Positions 7,206 to 9,490 of a stretch of 9,490 bases of DNA are shown piece after piece. Both the position numbers and the translations under genes were made by a program. The stretch lies in contig NZ_GL629647.1 of assembly GCF_000185845.1 (NCBI RefSeq), forward strand, positions 252,601 through 262,090, written 5' to 3'. Within the stretch, counting starts at the first letter, position 1, and each line of letters begins with the position of its first letter. The DNA comes from Segatella salivae DSM 15606. Its GTDB lineage: Bacteria; Bacteroidota; Bacteroidia; Bacteroidales; Bacteroidaceae. The notes beneath the pieces were generated by a model. The model did no database searches, was not told where the DNA came from, and saw only the letters and a list, made by a program, of their open reading frames with translations.

Positions 7206-8027
7206 ATGAACAGACAACAGCTCGTAAATCAAATCTTTAGTAAGAAGTCTTTCTTATGTGTGGGATTGGACATCGATTTGGAAAAGGTACCGAAACATCT
7301 TTTGAAACACGATGACGCAATCTTCGAATTCAACAAAGCCATCATTGATGCAACTGCCCCCTATTGTGTTGCATACAAGCCTAATCTTGCTTTTTACGAG
7401 TGTTATGGCTTAAAGGGGATGATAGCTTTTGAAAAGACAATTCAATATCTGAAAGAAAACTATCCTGAGCATTTCATCATTGCTGATGCAAAGCGTGGTG
7501 ATATTGGGAACACAAGTCGAATGTATGCCAAGACTTTCTTTGAAGAATATAATCTCGATGCACTCACCGTGGCTCCATATATGGGCGAAGACAGTGTAAA
7601 ACCATTCCTTGAGTATAAAGATAAATGGGTGATTTTGCTTGCACTAACAAGTAACAAAGGCAGTCAAGATTTTCAGCTCTTCACCTCCAAGGATGGACAA
7701 AAACTTTTTGAGCGTGTGTTGGAAAAGAGTCAACAGTGGGGTAATGAAAACAACTTGATGTATGTGGTTGGTGCAACGCAGGGTTCAATGTTTAGTGACA
7801 TTCGCAAACACGCTCCCAACCATTTCCTTTTGGTTCCAGGCGTAGGCGCACAAGGCGGTAGTTTGCAAGAAGTTTGCAAATATGGCATGACAAGCGATTG
7901 CGGCCTGCTTGTAAATTCTTCTCGTGGAATCATCTATGCAAGCCAGCAAGAGGACTTTGCTGAGAAAGCAGCTGAAAATGCTAAGGGACTACAGCAACAA
8001 ATGGCTAAGGAATTAGAGAGATGTTGA
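7206..8027 (+). CDS. pyrF: Orotidine 5'-phosphate decarboxylase
   Basis: This enzyme decarboxylates OMP to UMP, the last step of de novo pyrimidine synthesis. Its 273 residues fit the longer PyrF subfamily (type 2) rather than the about 230-240-residue E. coli form. The first strand region is LCVGLDIDLEKVP (17-29) and YCVAYKPNLAFYE (53-65) supplies the second conserved lysine. The signature IIADAKRGDIGNTSRMYA (91-108) contains the catalytic Asp94-Lys96-Asp99 set. TVAPYMGEDS (121-130) and LLVPGVGAQGG (208-218) form substrate phosphate-binding regions in the barrel. The ATG follows directly after the preceding small ORF, so translation is probably coupled. It is the last gene of the train, with a strong terminator about 50 bases beyond its stop. 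Confidence 0.97.
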   Translation: MNRQQLVNQIFSKKSFLCVGLDIDLEKVPKHLLKHDDAIFEFNKAIIDATAPYCVAYKPNLAFYECYGLKGMIAFEKTIQYLKENYPEHFIIADAKRGDIGNTSRMYAKTFFEEYNLDALTVAPYMGEDSVKPFLEYKDKWVILLALTSNKGSQDFQLFTSKDGQKLFERVLEKSQQWGNENNLMYVVGATQGSMFSDIRKHAPNHFLLVPGVGAQGGSLQEVCKYGMTSDCGLLVNSSRGIIYASQQEDFAEKAAENAKGLQQQMAKELERC

Positions 8028-8079
8028 GAACTCTCCAGGCACAATAGAAGAAAGAAAACCATATAGACTAAGATATTCT

Positions 8080-8120
8080 AAAAAGCGCAGCCTTTACAAC
8101 AGGGCTGTGCTTTTTCTTTT
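8080..8120 (+). terminator. Intrinsic terminator of the phoH-pyrF operon
   Basis: A 13-bp stem pairs 8080-8092 (AAAAAGCGCAGCC) with 8103-8115 (GGCTGTGCTTTTT), with one G-T wobble and a 10-base loop. The tract TTTTTCTTTT at 8111-8120 follows the GC-rich part of the stem and continues with two more Ts. It lies about 50 bases after the pyrF stop. The A-run on the left could give some activity in the other direction. Confidence 0.9.
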
Positions 8121-8298
8121 TTAGTGAGCATTGTATGACTATATAAATTTGAATGATAATCCTTTTAGAATGAAAAAGGTGCAGTCGCTGTTATCTCAAC
8201 AGCACTGCACCACCACTTTAGATTTAGGAGTCTTTATGACTACCCTATTGTTGCGTCATAGTCAATTTATGAATGCGGCTTCGCGCATTTTATGGCTA
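8116..8298. other. Convergent intergenic region
   Basis: Between the end of the operon and the end of the minus-strand DUF6261 region there is no gene I can support. It holds a strong hairpin oriented as a minus-strand terminator (8173-8211), a small hairpin AATGCG/CGCATT at 8272-8289, and an isolated TAAATTTG at 8144-8151 that matches a plus-strand -7 element but lacks a TTTG at the right distance upstream. Confidence 0.6.
8173..8211 (-). terminator. Intrinsic terminator of the minus-strand DUF6261 region
   Basis: 8178-8185 (GGTGCAGT) pairs with 8204-8211 (ACTGCACC) and 8187-8192 (GCTGTT) with 8198-8203 (AACAGC). This makes a 14-bp stem with one bulged C at 8186 and a 5-base loop. Read on the minus strand, the stem is followed by five Ts (8177-8173). 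No T-run follows on the plus strand, so the orientation is minus. It lies about 90 bases past the stop at 8299. Confidence 0.75.
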
Positions 8299-9033
8299 TT
8301 ATTTGTGTTTAATACCGAAATCGCCTTTTTCAGCTGTTCCGCCTTCTGCTTTCGGCTTCTCATTCGCCTTTTCTGATAGAAATAGCGTTCCATCTTTATT
8401 CACGCCCACCCAAATTGTTTTAGGTTTGCCGTCAGCCGTTTTCTGGACTTTTACTGACAGTTCAAAAAGTCGCTTTGCAGCCGTTCCCTTTGTTTTACCC
8501 GTAAACGAAAGACTGCCCGTTTCAAATCCCTGTTGCTCCTCAAACGATTCGAGTTTGGGTTTTACGCGTGCCTCATATTCTGCCATATGCTTTTCAGCAG
8601 TCGCTTTCGCCGTACTCGTAGGTATGGCCTGCTCTTTATAGCGCTTGATGAGTGTATTCATAAAGTCGATAAAAGCTGCATAATCGGCAGGATTACCGAG
8701 GATAGCTAAGGCATTGACCACTTTTGACAAATTGCGAAAAGCTTTGTCCGAAGCCTCGCGAGCAGTGCGCAAAGCTCCCACAACTTTCGTCGAATTATCT
8801 GTGGTGCGCTGCACAAGCAATGTTTCCACGCGCTCGTTGGCTGTTTTCAGTGCATCAACATAGGGTTTTAGTCCCAAGGCCTGCACCTGTGTAGCATATT
8901 TTCCTATGAGATCAGTGCAAAGGTTGGTGATGAGACCTGTTTCACGCTCGAGCTGCATTTGCGGGTCAATGGCATAGTCGGCAAGATGTTGCCACAATTC
9001 GTGTGCATTTTTTGCTAAGGCAGCTACAGGCAT
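8299..9033 (-). CDS. C-terminal part of a split DUF6261-family protein
   Basis: From ATG at 9033 this ORF encodes 244 residues; an in-frame TTG at 9039 would add two. It is mostly amphipathic helix, with a segment rich in Ala, Glu and Lys (ALRTAREASDKAFRNL, about 87-102) and LGNPADYAAFIDFMNTLIKR (112-131). These resemble the later part of DUF6261 proteins common in Bacteroidota, whose function is unknown. Residues about 134-244 are Lys- and Thr-rich and end in a low-complexity tail containing KAEGGTAEKGD. There is no signal peptide or membrane segment. The expected N-terminal block (SRLNNGAHFQF) is absent here but is encoded in the ORF immediately upstream in another frame, so this is probably one half of an interrupted gene. 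Two nucleotides separate the upstream TGA from this ATG, so reinitiation could still produce it. Confidence 0.6.
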   Translation of the reverse strand: MPVAALAKNAHELWQHLADYAIDPQMQLERETGLITNLCTDLIGKYATQVQALGLKPYVDALKTANERVETLLVQRTTDNSTKVVGALRTAREASDKAFRNLSKVVNALAILGNPADYAAFIDFMNTLIKRYKEQAIPTSTAKATAEKHMAEYEARVKPKLESFEEQQGFETGSLSFTGKTKGTAAKRLFELSVKVQKTADGKPKTIWVGVNKDGTLFLSEKANEKPKAEGGTAEKGDFGIKHK

Positions 9034-9042
9034 ATTCAAAAA
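9031..9042 (-). other. Frame break in a run of five Ts within the DUF6261 region
   Basis: On the minus strand the sequence is GGTTTTTGAATATG. As it stands, the upstream frame ends GGT TTT TGA. With one extra T, or a -1 ribosomal slip, it reads GGT TTT TTG AAT ATG and joins the downstream ORF, giving KGFLNMPVAA across the junction. The joined product would be about 350 residues. Confidence 0.6.
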
Positions 9043-9350
9043 CCTTTTACTGCCGTTCTATAGCCATTAAAAAGCGTGTCGCGCTCTTTATCAGCATTAG
9101 CAATTTCGTCGGTCAAAAGACTCTTTTGTGATAGCACCAAATACTTGTCCTCTGTAGCCAAGGCCTCTGTCAGTGCCTTAATTACAGCTTGTCCAACGGC
9201 ATTCTCTTTGATTTTCGTGTCCGTAGCCAAGCGGTCACTCACGTTTTTGATGAATTGAAAATGCGCACCATTATTCAGGCGCGATAAATCGGTTAGTACA
9301 ATCTCCACCACATTGGTGAAGTCATGCGTAGAAAGTGTTGTTTCTGGCAT
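9036..9350 (-). CDS. N-terminal part of a split DUF6261-family protein
   Basis: This ORF encodes 104 residues from ATG at 9350. It carries LTDLSRLNNGAHFQFIKNV (18-36), closely resembling the SRLRN-EHFQF block near the N-terminus of DUF6261 proteins. SLLTDEIANADKERDTLFNGY (77-97) resembles the family's ADxxRDxxFxG block. The protein then stops abruptly at TGA after KGF, where family members as I recall them run on for well over 100 residues. The missing part is present in the adjacent ORF in the -1 frame. It is best read as a truncated N-terminal portion. The family name is from memory and should be confirmed by profile search. Transcription probably starts at the promoter near 9461-9468. Confidence 0.65.
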   Translation of the reverse strand: MPETTLSTHDFTNVVEIVLTDLSRLNNGAHFQFIKNVSDRLATDTKIKENAVGQAVIKALTEALATEDKYLVLSQKSLLTDEIANADKERDTLFNGYRTAVKGF

Positions 9351-9460
9351 ATTATTCTATTTTTAATTAAACAAATTATTTGCATAGAGATATCCTAAGA
9401 AGATATTTTCCTTTCATGCAAAATCTTTATATTATATTTTTCTTGGTACTCAACTTGATG

Positions 9461-9468
9461 CAAAGGTA
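9461..9468 (-). promoter_or_regulatory. Bacteroidota-type -7 element for the DUF6261 region
   Basis: On the minus strand TACCTTTG is a perfect TAnnTTTG. The matching -33 TTTG would fall at 9492-9489, straddling the window edge; the two bases visible there (TG at 9490-9489) fit, with a 20-base spacer. Transcription would start near 9455, giving a leader of roughly 105 A/T-rich bases before ATG at 9350. I see no recognisable riboswitch in that leader. Confidence 0.6.
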
Positions 9469-9490
9469 AATTATTTTTTTTATTTGACCA

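Noticed and set aside
8272..8289. Hairpin AATGCG/CGCATT just past the DUF6261 stop as the terminator
   Set aside because: Only 6 bp and not followed by a T-run on the minus strand; the hairpin at 8178-8211 is a much better candidate.
8131..8376. Plus-strand ORF of 81 codons starting in the convergent intergenic region
   Set aside because: It begins at a TTG with no ribosome binding site, runs through the 8178-8211 hairpin, and its second half is antisense to the DUF6261 region. The product is Leu/Phe/Cys-rich with no recognisable motif.
8273..8641. Plus-strand ORF of 122 codons
   Set aside because: It lies almost wholly antisense to the minus-strand DUF6261 C-terminal ORF; its Ser/Phe/Ala-rich product is what results from reading an Ala/Lys/Glu-rich gene backwards.

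Overview
The window reads as chromosomal DNA of a Bacteroidales bacterium, most likely Prevotellaceae. Support comes from Bacteroidota-type promoters (TTTG, about 20 bases, TAnnTTTG), A/T-rich translation leaders, DUF5715- and DUF6261-type proteins that I associate with this phylum, and Bacteroidota-like versions of PurC and PurM. The genus is an inference from protein similarity recalled from memory.

Layout: (1) 1-269 has no convincing gene; it holds a 14-base palindrome and a weak, stop-interrupted reading frame. (2) 270-1079, minus strand, is a membrane-anchored DUF5715/M15-peptidase-like protein. (3) 1110-1158 is a compact pair of overlapping divergent promoters, one for that gene and one for the phoH operon. 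(4) 1184-8027, plus strand, is one tight gene train: phoH, purC, menG (ubiE), aroE, purM, prfA, a 48-codon small ORF, pyrF. The gaps run from 0 to 41 bases, no internal terminator is visible, and a strong intrinsic terminator follows pyrF (8080-8120). (5) 8116-8298 is a convergent intergenic region with a second terminator facing the other way. (6) 8299-9350, minus strand, contains two adjacent ORFs that together look like one DUF6261-family protein split by a one-base frame change in a run of five Ts (9038-9042). Its promoter is at the right edge of the window.

The plus-strand operon combines nucleotide synthesis (purC and purM in purine synthesis, pyrF in UMP synthesis), menaquinone synthesis (menG), chorismate supply (aroE; chorismate also feeds menaquinone), peptide release (prfA) and an RNA-associated PhoH ATPase. 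This looks like a growth-linked housekeeping operon. I see no tRNA, rRNA, CRISPR array, insertion sequence or phage gene. I did not find a clear novel system. The points most worth a second look are the split DUF6261 gene, the interlocked divergent promoters, and the small ORF abutting pyrF.
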